Shown piece after piece: positions 1-8,847 of a DNA stretch of 64,000 bases. Within the stretch, counting starts at the first letter, position 1. Each line of letters opens with the position of its first letter. Position numbers and translations under genes: made by a program. The notes under the pieces are model-generated. The model ran no database searches. It was not told where the DNA came from and saw only the letters and a list, made by a program, of their open reading frames with translations. Source of the DNA: an uncultured Campylobacter sp. (GTDB lineage Bacteria; Campylobacterota; Campylobacteria; Campylobacterales; Campylobacteraceae); contig NZ_CAUQKJ010000003.1 of the NCBI RefSeq assembly GCF_963518785.1, positions 211,898-275,897 of the forward strand, in the 5' to 3' direction.

Positions 1-287
1 AGGATATAAAGCAGCGCCAAAAAGATTAGGATCAGCCGCAGAATTTTACGCGGCATCGCAAGCAGCGCGCGGAAATCCACCTCGCAGCCCGCCAAAAACA
101 TAAGGTAGCAAAAGCCGATCTGCGCGGCTAGATCGAAGGTCGCGCTTGGCGGCAAAAGCCCTAAATTTGCAGCTATGATGCCAAGCATGATCTCCATAGG
201 CGAGAGCGGAATTCTAGCTAAGCTAGCCAAAAAGGGCGAAGCAAAGATCAAAAACGATAGCGCGATTAGGACGTAAATTTCATTCAT
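1..287 (-). CDS. Cation:proton antiporter, N-terminal part (runs off window)
   Basis: The minus strand reads openly from an ATG at 287 to the window edge, about 95 codons. The segment is strongly hydrophobic, with a first membrane helix at residues 5-20 and others near 30-45, 55-70 and 82-95. The pattern RIPLSPMEIMLGIIAANLGL is typical of the N-terminus of CPA2 (Kef/NhaS-type) cation/proton antiporters. The start overlaps the stop of the small upstream reading frame by 8 bases, which suggests translational coupling. The family call rests on the N-terminus only; the ion specificity cannot be read. Confidence 0.7.
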   Translation of the reverse strand, partial: MNEIYVLIALSFLIFASPFLASLARIPLSPMEIMLGIIAANLGLLPPSATFDLAAQIGFCYLMFLAGCEVDFRALLAMPRKILRLILIFLALLYI

Positions 288-462
288 ACGCTTTGGCCTC
301 GCATCCTTTTAGATTCTCTCCGCACTGCTTTAGAATTTTTTCGCATCTTTCTAGCATTTTCTCTGGCTGCCCAGGGGCTTTTCGTATCATTTTAAGACTT
401 CCTTTCGGTCGCTTTATAGTTCTTTGCGCTGCGAACGGAGACGAAATATGCGCAATTTTCAC
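280..462 (-). CDS. Possible small basic protein, 60 residues
   Basis: This is a short frame starting at a GTG that overlaps the stop of the upstream phosphodiesterase gene in a GTGA arrangement. It ends inside the first codons of the downstream antiporter gene. The product is basic and Cys-containing (three Cys in the last 20 residues) with no membrane helix and no family I recognise. The only support is the overlap at both ends, which would keep ribosomes moving through the operon. It may equally be non-coding sequence between two genes. Confidence 0.3.
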   Translation of the reverse strand: MKIAHISSPFAAQRTIKRPKGSLKMIRKAPGQPEKMLERCEKILKQCGENLKGCEAKAYE

Positions 463-2108
463 TCTTGCACCACAATGCAGGCAAACCGGAAAGTCGCTTT
501 TTGTGCCCGCAAATCTCGCCCGGATTTAGCACGAGCGTGCTGTAAATTTAAATTTGGCGCTGCTAAAGTGTTTTGATTCGCTGCCATGTGGCAATAACCC
601 ACCGCCGTACATTGCCGATACGCCACCGTAGCGTTTTTATCTATCGATACGTCGCACCAATCCGTCGCCGCGGTGTTTTGATTTCTCATCGCGCTGTTTT
701 GGTGCGCCGGTGTGCTGTGACAATCTGCCGTTACGCTGCGACCATTCGCCGATGTGCCGTTTTTTGATATGCCCCGTTTATCGGCAAGTCCTTTCGATTC
801 GCCGTTGCCATATCGTTGGTAATCCATCGATGTGACGTAGCGATCCGCTACCGCAGCGAAAAAACTAGTGCGGTCGTAAATTTTAATGTATCTGAGTGGC
901 GTTTCGCAGCCCTCTCTCGCGGAGTTTGGCGGTAGGACGAAATTTTGCGATGAGGCGGAGTTTTGCGAGGAGGTAAAATTTTGAGGCAGCACGGAATTTG
1001 GAAGCGAAGCGGATTTTGCGCTCGGCGCCGTGAGAATCACACTTTTATATGTCGTCGCAAAGTTTAAATCCTGCGTGGCTTGAGCTGCGGAATTAGAATT
1101 TTGAACGGAATTCCCGCTGAGATTTTGGATAGAATTCTTATCGCTGCGTAGCGCAGATTTTAGATTGGGTGCGGCGAAGCTCGGAGAGAAATTTTTGCTC
1201 TTGATAAGAGCGCCTGGAATTTGATTAAGGATTGCAGGCGCAGAATTTTCGCTTTGGCTTCGGTCGGAATTTTTGCCGCAATAAAGGGTGAAATTTTGTG
1301 CGTCGTAGCTCGAGCTTATCGTAATAAAGCCTCGATGCGCCGCCGCCAGGTAATTTTTATCTACGACGGGATTTACAGCCCCTATTTTTGTGACGGGGCT
1401 TTGATATGCCACGCCGCTTGCGACCCGTATCGGCGTAGAATTTCGCGTAGCGCCCGAGTACGAGTTTATATCTAAATCTGCGGCGGAGAAATTTGATTTA
1501 GAATTTCGGACGGAATTTTTGCTTTCGTCGTTTGCGTCCGAGCCTGAACTTACAGTCAAATTTAAGCTCGCGCTCGGTGCGGTTAAATTTATTGCGTGAT
1601 CCGCCGCTTTAGAATTTGCGATTAAAATTTCTCTGCGATCTGCTCCGCAGTTTGAGCCTAAATTCATGCCGCAACTTGCTTTGTCGTTAAAGCTAGAATT
1701 TTTGGCTAGGCCCGCGCCGCAATCCATGCGAAAATTTACCGCGCGATCCGCACCCGCACCTAAATTCGCGTCTAAATTCAATCCGTCTGCTTCATTTTGC
1801 GCTGCGGGCTCCTCGTCAAAGAGATAAAACGGATGGTGCATTATTTTTAGTCGCAGCCCGGCAAACTCCGTGCAAAAGGGCTCATCGTGTAGGTTAAACT
1901 CATTTTTTAGCTCCGCAAGCGCCTCGTCGTTGTTGCCAAGAACTGCGAAGTAGGGCTTGCCGCTTTGTCGCAAAAGCCGCAGCGTCTCGATCGCGACGAT
2001 GCCCTCTGCGTGCACGAGTAGATCCGCTCCGCGTGCGAGCAGCCACTCTATGGCGCTGGCAGCGACCTTTGTTTCGCGATGAGAGTCCGAGATGACACCT
2101 ATTATCAA
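459..2108 (-). CDS. YfcE/MJ0936-like phosphodiesterase with a very large low-complexity insert
   Basis: Residues 1-105 resemble the metallophosphoesterase fold of YfcE-type phosphodiesterases: VISDSHR at the N-terminus, LGNNDE near residue 58 and MHHPFYLF near residue 92. The family is usually about 160-190 residues, but this frame has 549. From about residue 106 onward it is dominated by Asn/Ser/Ala-rich sequence with KNS, QNS and QNF repeats. The usual H-x-GD metal motif reads HAEGI, so the metal-binding Asp appears lost, and no clear GHTH motif is seen. Start is a TTG overlapping the topA stop. It could be an expanded gene or a decaying one that happens to remain open. DNA of the insert is packed with RAATTY sites. 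Confidence 0.6.
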   Translation of the reverse strand: MIIGVISDSHRETKVAASAIEWLLARGADLLVHAEGIVAIETLRLLRQSGKPYFAVLGNNDEALAELKNEFNLHDEPFCTEFAGLRLKIMHHPFYLFDEEPAAQNEADGLNLDANLGAGADRAVNFRMDCGAGLAKNSSFNDKASCGMNLGSNCGADRREILIANSKAADHAINLTAPSASLNLTVSSGSDANDESKNSVRNSKSNFSAADLDINSYSGATRNSTPIRVASGVAYQSPVTKIGAVNPVVDKNYLAAAHRGFITISSSYDAQNFTLYCGKNSDRSQSENSAPAILNQIPGALIKSKNFSPSFAAPNLKSALRSDKNSIQNLSGNSVQNSNSAAQATQDLNFATTYKSVILTAPSAKSASLPNSVLPQNFTSSQNSASSQNFVLPPNSAREGCETPLRYIKIYDRTSFFAAVADRYVTSMDYQRYGNGESKGLADKRGISKNGTSANGRSVTADCHSTPAHQNSAMRNQNTAATDWCDVSIDKNATVAYRQCTAVGYCHMAANQNTLAAPNLNLQHARAKSGRDLRAQKATFRFACIVVQE

Positions 2109-4336
2109 TCGATCTCTTCTTTAAGCTTGCACTGCGGGCACTCGGCGAAATTGCCTTTTTTCAGCTCTTTGCGGAGCATGTATGAGTTGCCGCACTGCGG
2201 GCATGCGCGCGCGATCGGCGCGTAGTTGCTCACAAAGCCGCATTTAGGGTAGTTCGTGCAGCCGTAGAATTTACCGCGTCTTGAGAAGCGCTCGACGATC
2301 TCGCCCGTGCCGCAGCTCGGGCACTTGATGCCCGTGAAGACGAGCGGCTTTTTCTCTTTCGCCGCGCCCTCGATTTTGCGCGAGTATTTGCACTTCGGAT
2401 AGCCCTCGCAAGCGATAAACTCGCCGTATCTGCCCTTGCGCTTGATCAAATTTTTACCGCACTGCGGGCATTTTTCATCTAGCACCTCGGGCGCCGCCTT
2501 CTCCTCGCTCGCCCCCTCGGCGCTAGCGTCCGCGTTGCGCGAGTATTTGCATTTCGGATAGTTCGAGCAAGCGATGAACTCGCCGAATCTGCCCTGGCGC
2601 TTAAGTAGCTCGCCGCCGCAGTTCGGGCAGGTTTCGCCGATCTTTTCGGCTAGCTTTTGGCTTGCGATCGACGTTTTTCCTTTGGCGATCTCATCCATAA
2701 AAGGATAATAGAAATCCGCCAAAATTTGCTGCCAGTCCGCTTTGTTTTCGGCGATGTCGTCGAGTTTTTCTTCCATTTTGGAGGTAAACTCGCTATCGAC
2801 GATATTTTTAAAATTTTGCTCCAGCATCTCGGTGATCTTAAAGGCGATCTCGCTCGGCACCAGGTGCTTTTGCTCGATATTGACGTAGTTGCGCGCAGTA
2901 AGCAGCGAGATGGTAGGCGCATAGGTCGAGGGCCTGCCGATGCCGAGGCTTTCGAGCTTTTTGATGAGGCTTGCTTCCGAATAGCGCGCCGGAGGCTCGG
3001 TGAAGTGCTGCTGCGAGCTTAGACTTTGCAGGCTCATCGCGTCGCCCGCGCTAAGGCTCGGTAAAATTTTATCTTTATCCAGATCGCCGTAAGCTTTGTA
3101 AAATCCGTCAAATTCCACCTTGCGCCCGCCGATCTTAAAAGCGCCCTCTTCGCCGCGCACGATGATCGTTTGGATCTGCGAGACGCTAGGGCTCATCTGC
3201 GAGGCTATGAAGCGGTTATAGATGAGCGCGTAAAGGCGGTATTCGTCGCGAGGTAGGATTTTTTGCGCAAGCTCGGGGGTAAGCTTCAGATCGGTAGGTC
3301 TTATCGCTTCGTGCGCTTCCTGCGCGCCTTTGCTTTTGGTGGCGTATAAATTCGGGCTTTTGGGCAGATATTTTTCGCCGAAGCACTGCTCGATCAACTC
3401 GCGAGCCGCCGCGATCGCTTCTTTGGCGATATTTAGCGAGTCGGTTCGCATATAGGTGATCGCGCCGCCGTTTTTGGTATTGACGCCCTCGTAAAGGCTC
3501 TGCGCGAGGCTCATCGTCTTTCGCGGATTAAAGCCCAGAGCCGTGCTCGCCGCCTGCTGCAGCGTCGAGGTCATAAACGGCGGATAGGGGTTCGTCTTGC
3601 GCGATTTGCTCTCGATGCTTTCTACGTTAAATTTGTCTTTTTGCAGCGTCAGGACGATCTCGCTAGCTTGCGCCGCGTTTTTGACCGAGAGCTTTTCCAT
3701 CTTTTTGCCGCGAAATTCGACGAGCTCGGCCTCCAAGTCCTTCTTAAAAACCGTGTCGATGCTGTGGAATTCTACCGGCTTGAAATTTAAAATTTCGCGC
3801 TCGCGATCGACGACGATCTTAAGCGCGGCGCTTTGGACGCGACCCGCGCTTAAGCCGCGCTGGATCTTTAAATTTAAAAGCGGACTTAGCTTGTAGCCCA
3901 CGATGCGATCGAGTAGGCGGCGCGCTTGTTGGGCGTTTACGCTTGCGATATTCAGCTTGCGCGGTGAGCTTAGCGCGTTTGAGATCGCGCTTTTGGTGAT
4001 CTCGTGAAATACGATGCGCGGCAGCTCCTCCGCCTGCTTGCCGATCGAAGCGGCGATATGATAGGCGATCGCCTCGCCCTCGCGGTCCTCGTCCGTCGCG
4101 AGATAAATTTGATCCGCCTTTTTGGCGAGCGTCTTTATCTGCTTTACGATCTGATCGTGATCGGCGCTGATTTCGTATTCGGGCTCGAAGCTTTTATCTT
4201 TGATTTTAATGCCGAATTTTTTCTGCGGCAGATCGCGGATATGTCCTTTTGAAGCGACGACGTCGTAGTCCTCGCCTAAGAATTTTTTAATCGTTTTGGC
4301 TTTTGCGGGGGATTCTACGATGATTAAATTTTTCAT
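2105..4336 (-). CDS. topA: DNA topoisomerase I
   Basis: Type IA topoisomerase, which relaxes negative supercoils by transient single-strand breakage. The TOPRIM domain is at residues 1-115 (VESPAKAKTIKKFL; acidic TDEDREGEA at 81-89). The catalytic tyrosine lies in ITYMRTDS, about Tyr295. The C-terminus from about residue 560 carries repeated four-cysteine zinc ribbons of the form CPxCG...C-x-YPKC (three clear copies) and a fourth CPQCG...CPQC. Length 743 is normal for the family. The gene starts 3 bases after dcd, and its stop overlaps the TTG start of the phosphodiesterase gene, so all three are probably co-transcribed. Confidence 0.97.
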   Translation of the reverse strand: MKNLIIVESPAKAKTIKKFLGEDYDVVASKGHIRDLPQKKFGIKIKDKSFEPEYEISADHDQIVKQIKTLAKKADQIYLATDEDREGEAIAYHIAASIGKQAEELPRIVFHEITKSAISNALSSPRKLNIASVNAQQARRLLDRIVGYKLSPLLNLKIQRGLSAGRVQSAALKIVVDREREILNFKPVEFHSIDTVFKKDLEAELVEFRGKKMEKLSVKNAAQASEIVLTLQKDKFNVESIESKSRKTNPYPPFMTSTLQQAASTALGFNPRKTMSLAQSLYEGVNTKNGGAITYMRTDSLNIAKEAIAAARELIEQCFGEKYLPKSPNLYATKSKGAQEAHEAIRPTDLKLTPELAQKILPRDEYRLYALIYNRFIASQMSPSVSQIQTIIVRGEEGAFKIGGRKVEFDGFYKAYGDLDKDKILPSLSAGDAMSLQSLSSQQHFTEPPARYSEASLIKKLESLGIGRPSTYAPTISLLTARNYVNIEQKHLVPSEIAFKITEMLEQNFKNIVDSEFTSKMEEKLDDIAENKADWQQILADFYYPFMDEIAKGKTSIASQKLAEKIGETCPNCGGELLKRQGRFGEFIACSNYPKCKYSRNADASAEGASEEKAAPEVLDEKCPQCGKNLIKRKGRYGEFIACEGYPKCKYSRKIEGAAKEKKPLVFTGIKCPSCGTGEIVERFSRRGKFYGCTNYPKCGFVSNYAPIARACPQCGNSYMLRKELKKGNFAECPQCKLKEEID

Positions 4337-4339
4337 TGT

Positions 4340-4903
4340 TTAATCCTTTAGAATTCTAGGCAGCGTGATGCCCTTTTGGCTTTGGTATTTGCCTTTTTTA
4401 TCGCAGTAGCTCACCTCGCACGGCTCATCTCCTTGCAGAAACAAAACCTGCGCGATGCCTTCGTTCGCGTAAATTTTTGCAGGCAGCGGCGTGGTGTTGG
4501 AAATTTCAATCGTGATGTGTCCCTCAAAGCCGGGCTCAAAGGGTGTTACGTTTACGATGATGCCGCAGCGCGCGTAGGTGCTTTTGCCCAGACAGATCGC
4601 AAGCACGTCGCGCGGCATTTTGAAGTATTCGATGGTGCGCGCTAACGCGAAGGAATTCGGCGGTACGATGCAGACATCGCCCTCAAAATCCACGACGTTT
4701 TTTGCATCGAAATTTTTAGGATCGACGACCGTTCCGCCGACGTTTGTAAAAATTTTAAATTCGCGCGCTACGCGTATGTCGTATCCGTAGCTGGAAAGTC
4801 CGTAGCTAACGACGCCGCGACCGATATTTTCCTCGCAAAAGGGCGCTATCATATCGTGCTGCTGCGACATCTGTCTGATCCATTTATCGCTTTTCAGTCC
4901 CAT
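4340..4903 (-). CDS. dcd: dCTP deaminase
   Basis: Deaminates dCTP to dUTP, feeding dTTP synthesis. The 187-residue length is typical. Family signatures are visible: SSYGYDIRVAREF near residue 40, GKSTYARCGI near 110, and the catalytic Glu in VNVTPFEPGFEGHITIE near 120-135. The C-terminus with KGKYQSQKG is also standard. It heads the minus-strand dcd-topA unit. The 120-bp gap to ansB holds divergent promoters. Confidence 0.96.
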   Translation of the reverse strand: MGLKSDKWIRQMSQQHDMIAPFCEENIGRGVVSYGLSSYGYDIRVAREFKIFTNVGGTVVDPKNFDAKNVVDFEGDVCIVPPNSFALARTIEYFKMPRDVLAICLGKSTYARCGIIVNVTPFEPGFEGHITIEISNTTPLPAKIYANEGIAQVLFLQGDEPCEVSYCDKKGKYQSQKGITLPRILKD

Positions 4904-4957
4904 AAAATTTCCTTAAAATAATCAAAATTTTTCGCGCATTATAGCAGCAAAATAAAA

Positions 4958-4982
4958 TATAATAAAAATTTTATGCTAGAAT
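4958..4982 (+). promoter_or_regulatory. Candidate ansB promoter(s)
   Basis: Two -10 candidates lie upstream of ansB: TATAAT at 4958-4963, and an extended box TGCTAGAAT at 4974-4982. No clear -35 is seen, which is normal for vegetative promoters in this group. The Shine-Dalgarno AAGGAG is at 5017-5022, just before the ATG at 5027. Confidence 0.5.
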
Positions 4983-5026
4983 TTTGCTTAAATTATAAAA
5001 ATTTTATCACTTTTTAAGGAGCAACT

Positions 5027-6076
5027 ATGGGACTACTCAAGAAATTTGCGTTTATTACGTTTTTTATCGCGTCATCTTTGGCTGCTGCGAAGCCAAATAT
5101 TTATATTTTAGCTACCGGCGGCACGATCGCAGGAAGCAGCGCAAGCGCTACGGAGGGCAACTATACCGCAGGCTCTAAGGGCGTAGAAGATATCTTAGCG
5201 GCAGTGCCGCAGCTGGGGGATTTAGCTACGATTAAAAGTGAGCAAATTTCAAATATCGGCTCGCAGGAGATGAACGATGAAATTTGGCTCAAGCTTGCAA
5301 ACCGCGTAAGCGAGCTGCTTACCAAAAACGACGTAGACGGCGTCGTCATCGTGCATGGAACCGATACAATGGAGGAGACGGCGTATTTTTTAAGCTTGGT
5401 AGTAAAATCTAAAAAACCGATCGTGTTGGTAGGCGCGATGCGAAACGCAGACTCGATGAGTGCTGATGGACCGCTTAATCTATACAACGCCGTTGCCGTC
5501 GCAGCAGATAAAAACGCTCGCGAAAAGAGTGCTCTTGTAGTGATGAACGACGAGATCCACGCCGCGCGCGAGGTTACGAAAACAAATACTACTAACGTTG
5601 CGGCTTTTGCCTCGCCGAATTCCGGCAAAATCGGCACCGTAAATTATGGCGTCGTAAATTTTTATATGGCGCCGCTTCGCAAACACACCGTTGCAAGCGA
5701 ATTTAATATCAAGGACATCAAGGCCTTGCCGCGCGTCGATATTATTTACGCGCATCCGCAGGACGTGAGCGATTTCGTAGAGACTGCCGTACAAAAGGGC
5801 GCTAAGGGCATCGTAGTCGCCGGCATGGGAAACGGAAATTTATACCCTGACACGGAGGCTGCGCTTGCAAAAGCTAGCGAAGCGGGCGTGATCGTCGTGC
5901 GCTCAAGCCGTACAGGCAGCGGCTCAACTAGCGTTAGCTCGGAGGTGGACGACGCAAAATTTGGCTTTCTAACCGCAGATAATCTAAATCCACAAAAGGC
6001 GCGCGTACTATTAATGCTGGCTCTTAGTAAAACGAGCGATAAAGTAAAAATTCAGAGCTTTTTTGCGACACATTAA
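5027..6076 (+). CDS. ansB: Periplasmic type II L-asparaginase
   Basis: Hydrolyses asparagine (and often glutamine) to aspartate and ammonia. Residues 1-21 form a Sec signal peptide, so the enzyme acts in the periplasm. The nucleophile Thr lies in ATGGTIAG (Thr33), the second catalytic pair is in HGTDTMEET (Thr112-Asp113), and the Lys is in REVTKTNT (Lys185). Length 349 is normal. Periplasmic deamidation supplies aspartate, a main carbon source and fumarate precursor in Campylobacter. The gene is monocistronic by context. Confidence 0.95.
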   Translation: MGLLKKFAFITFFIASSLAAAKPNIYILATGGTIAGSSASATEGNYTAGSKGVEDILAAVPQLGDLATIKSEQISNIGSQEMNDEIWLKLANRVSELLTKNDVDGVVIVHGTDTMEETAYFLSLVVKSKKPIVLVGAMRNADSMSADGPLNLYNAVAVAADKNAREKSALVVMNDEIHAAREVTKTNTTNVAAFASPNSGKIGTVNYGVVNFYMAPLRKHTVASEFNIKDIKALPRVDIIYAHPQDVSDFVETAVQKGAKGIVVAGMGNGNLYPDTEAALAKASEAGVIVVRSSRTGSGSTSVSSEVDDAKFGFLTADNLNPQKARVLLMLALSKTSDKVKIQSFFATH

Positions 6077-6498
6077 CGCATAGGGCTTCGCGCGGATAGA
6101 ATTTCGGCGCGGGGTTTTAAAACAAAATTTCAGCGCGAAATTTTAAAGAAAAGCAAGGCACAGGATTTTGATACGAGCCCGAAGGTGGAATTTTAAAGCA
6201 AAGCGCGGAATTTTCGCGCTCTGAGCCTGGGCGTAGAATTTCGGTCGTAAAATTAAGCGTTAAATTTTTAAAGGATTTAAAATCATCCTGCGCCCTTACG
6301 GCAAAATTTCGTGTTTCGCTTGCGAAGTTCGAGCTTAAAATGGGCGAGGCAAATCGCGCCTCGTAAATCCTTAAAATCAGTTCGCAAATCCGCCGCAAAT
6401 TCCGTGCCGCGCCTTTTAAAAGTTCCCGTAAAAATCCATTTAAAGAAACAATTATAAAAATTTAGCTAAAATTTCGTAAATTTTTTCAGGAGAAATTT
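6077..6498. other. Intergenic region saturated with RAATTY
   Basis: No gene is supported here; a 93-codon minus-strand frame is low-complexity. By eye the stretch holds about twelve RAATTY hexamers (AAATTT, AAATTC, GAATTT), against fewer than one expected from base composition. The last 50 bases carry -10-like boxes (TATAAA, TAAAAT) and the AGGAG of accB. The type example of the motif density discussed in the findings. Confidence 0.6.
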
Positions 6499-6957
6499 AT
6501 GACAAAAGCAGAAATCAAAGAGTTAATGGACTTTTTCGGCGAAAAGCAAGGCATTAACGAGCTAAAAATTAAAGATAAAGATTTTGAAATCGAGATAAAA
6601 AAATATGGCCCATGCGGTGGGAGTACGCTTCAGCTCGCCGCACCGGCACCCGCTCCGCAGCTTGCTGCGCCTTCAGTAAGCGTGCTCGTGGGCGACAAGC
6701 CCGCCACAAAAGGCTCGATGGATACGATCGACAGCCCGATGGTAGGCACTTTTTATAAGGCGCCGAGCCCTGGTGCGGCAGAGTTCGTAAGCGTGGGCCA
6801 GGTCGTGCATAAGGGCGATACGATCGGCATCATCGAAGCGATGAAGATTATGAACGAGATCGAGGCGGAATTCGACTGTCGCATCAAAAAAGCTCTCGTC
6901 GAAGATGGACAGCCCGTCGAGTACGCTATGGCGCTGTTTGAGGTCGAGAAGCTATGA
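6499..6957 (+). CDS. accB: Biotin carboxyl carrier protein of acetyl-CoA carboxylase
   Basis: Carries the carboxybiotin used to make malonyl-CoA. The biotin domain occupies about residues 78-152, with the biotinylated Lys116 in IIEAMKIMNE. A Pro/Ala-rich hinge lies at about 47-60. The N-terminal helix-rich segment (residues 1-35) matches AccB. Its stop overlaps the accC start as ATGA, so the two subunits are translationally coupled. Confidence 0.96.
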   Translation: MTKAEIKELMDFFGEKQGINELKIKDKDFEIEIKKYGPCGGSTLQLAAPAPAPQLAAPSVSVLVGDKPATKGSMDTIDSPMVGTFYKAPSPGAAEFVSVGQVVHKGDTIGIIEAMKIMNEIEAEFDCRIKKALVEDGQPVEYAMALFEVEKL

Positions 6958-8291
6958 GGGAGCTTAAAAAAATTCTAATCGCAAATCGTGGCGAGATCGC
7001 TCTGCGCGCGCTTCGCACGATCCAAGAGATGGGCAAGCAAGCCATCGTCGTGCACTCCACCGCCGATCAGGACGCGCTTTACGTCAAATACGCCGACGCG
7101 TCGGTTTGTATCGGCGGACCGCGCAGCAGCGATAGCTATCTAAATATCCCCGCGATCATCACAGCTTGCGAGCTAACGGAAGCCGACGCGATATTTCCGG
7201 GATACGGCTTTTTGAGCGAAAGTCAAAATTTCGTAGAAATTTGCGCTAAGCACGGCATTAAATTTATCGGCCCAAGCGTCGAGGCGATGACTTTAATGAG
7301 CGATAAGAGCAAGGCTAAGCAAGTAATGATGCGCGCGGGCATCCCCGTAGTGCCTGGCAGCGACGGCGCGATTGCAAGTGTCGAAGAGGCACGCAAGCTA
7401 GCCGCCGAAATCGGCTATCCGGTCATCATTAAAGCCGCAGCCGGCGGTGGCGGGCGCGGAATGCGCGTGGTCGAGCGCGAAGAGGATATCGAAAAGCTCT
7501 TTTGGTCGGCAGAGAGCGAAGCGATGAGCGCGTTCGGCGACGGCACGATGTATATGGAAAAATATATCACAAACCCGCGCCACATCGAGGTTCAGGTCTT
7601 GGGTGACGAGCATGGACACGTCGTGCATATCGGCGAGCGCGACTGCTCGATGCAGCGCCGCCACCAAAAGTTGATTGAAGAAAGCCCAGCCGTGATCTTG
7701 GACGAGCCGACGCGAAAGAGCCTGCACGAAACGGCGGTTCGCGCCGCTAAGGCGATCGGATACGCGAGCGCGGGAACGTTTGAGTTTTTATATGATAGCA
7801 AGGATAAAAAATTCTATTTCATCGAGATGAATACCCGTCTGCAGGTCGAACACACCGTAAGCGAGATGCGAAGCGGGCTCGATCTGATCGAGTGGATGAT
7901 CCGTATCGCGCAGGGCGAGAAGCTGCTACCTCAAAGCGAGATAAAATTTAGCGGGCACGCGCTTGAGTGCCGCATCACCGCTGAGGACTCCAAAAGCTTT
8001 ATGCCAAACCCGGGCAAAATCACAAAATACGTCGCTCCGGGCGGCAGAAACGTGCGTATGGACAGCCACGTCTATGAGGGCTACTCGGTGCCGCCTTACT
8101 ACGACAGCATGATCGGCAAGCTCATCGTTTACGACAAGGACCGCGCGCGCGCGATTGCGAAGATGAAGGTCGCGCTAGACGAGCTCATCATCGGCGGCAT
8201 AAAATCGACGCGCGATTTTCATCTTAGGATGATGAACAACCCCGATTTCGTGGATAATAACTACGATACAAATTACCTAGCCAAGCACTGA
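6954..8291 (+). CDS. accC: Biotin carboxylase, acetyl-CoA carboxylase subunit
   Basis: ATP-dependent carboxylation of biotin on AccB. The N-terminal biotin-carboxylase domain begins KKILIANRGEIALRA. The ATP-grasp domain has the glycine-rich KAAAGGGGRGM near residue 160, the ERDCSMQRRHQKLIEE segment near 230, and the active-site FIEMNTRLQVEH near 290. Length 445 is standard. It directly follows accB with a 4-base overlap. A paralogous carboxylase subunit for pyruvate carboxylase would be expected elsewhere, as pycB is also present in this window. Confidence 0.96.
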   Translation: MRELKKILIANRGEIALRALRTIQEMGKQAIVVHSTADQDALYVKYADASVCIGGPRSSDSYLNIPAIITACELTEADAIFPGYGFLSESQNFVEICAKHGIKFIGPSVEAMTLMSDKSKAKQVMMRAGIPVVPGSDGAIASVEEARKLAAEIGYPVIIKAAAGGGGRGMRVVEREEDIEKLFWSAESEAMSAFGDGTMYMEKYITNPRHIEVQVLGDEHGHVVHIGERDCSMQRRHQKLIEESPAVILDEPTRKSLHETAVRAAKAIGYASAGTFEFLYDSKDKKFYFIEMNTRLQVEHTVSEMRSGLDLIEWMIRIAQGEKLLPQSEIKFSGHALECRITAEDSKSFMPNPGKITKYVAPGGRNVRMDSHVYEGYSVPPYYDSMIGKLIVYDKDRARAIAKMKVALDELIIGGIKSTRDFHLRMMNNPDFVDNNYDTNYLAKH

Positions 8292-8292
8292 A

Positions 8293-8332
8293 TTTAAAAT
8301 TCCAAGGGATGAAATTCTCTTGGAATTTTAAA
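8293..8332 (+). terminator. Hairpin after accC built from paired RAATTY sites
   Basis: Perfect 14-bp arms (8293-8306 and 8319-8332) around a 12-base loop, starting two bases after the accC stop. Both arms contain AAATTC/GAATTT. The downstream sequence is T-rich but has no long uninterrupted T run. Likely an operon-end terminator. Confidence 0.6.
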
Positions 8333-8847
8333 ATTTATTTGAAATTTTTCATTCAAGATTCCGTTTGAAATTTTATATTTAAAAATCTACTTGAAATTTT
8401 GTTTTAAAATTTTATCATGCCACGCTTTAAAATTTTGCTATTAAATTTGCCGCTAAATCTAGGTGGTGAGGCGAGAGATACGCCACTGTTGCCGCTTATG
8501 TGTTTTGACGGCGGGCTTGGTTAAATTTTACATTCTTCGGCGATTTAAATTTAGAATATATGTCTTGCCGCCGCAAATATTCGCTTTGATCCGCACTGAT
8601 CTAGTTAAAATTTTAAGTCGCGTGCGCGCTTTAATTATCTATTTCGGCGGGCGGTTACCGACGAGAGAGTAAGCGGCTAAAATTTACCGCGCGCCGCCTG
8701 CGCCCATTCGGTGTAAACTTGACCGCGCTTGCCGTTGCGAGTATGAAAAAAATAGTATCGAGCCGTAAATTTACGATTATTTGCCGCGCGCTAGAAACGA
8801 CGACTGATTTATAGGCAAAGCGCGCTAGGCCTTTAAACCGTCAAATT
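8333..8847. other. Gene-free stretch
   Basis: I see no credible gene. Short frames (up to 69 codons) lack ribosome sites and family resemblance. The first 130 bases repeat runs of AAATTTT and GAAATTTT. It separates the accBC unit from the convergent TPR-like gene. Confidence 0.4.

Noticed and set aside
573..1475. Arg/Cys-rich plus-strand frames opposite the phosphodiesterase insert
   Set aside because: They are antisense readings of the repetitive insert, with composition dictated by the other strand.
6117..6398. 93-codon minus-strand frame between ansB and accB
   Set aside because: Sequence is low-complexity, generated by RAATTY repeats, with no ribosome site and no family resemblance.
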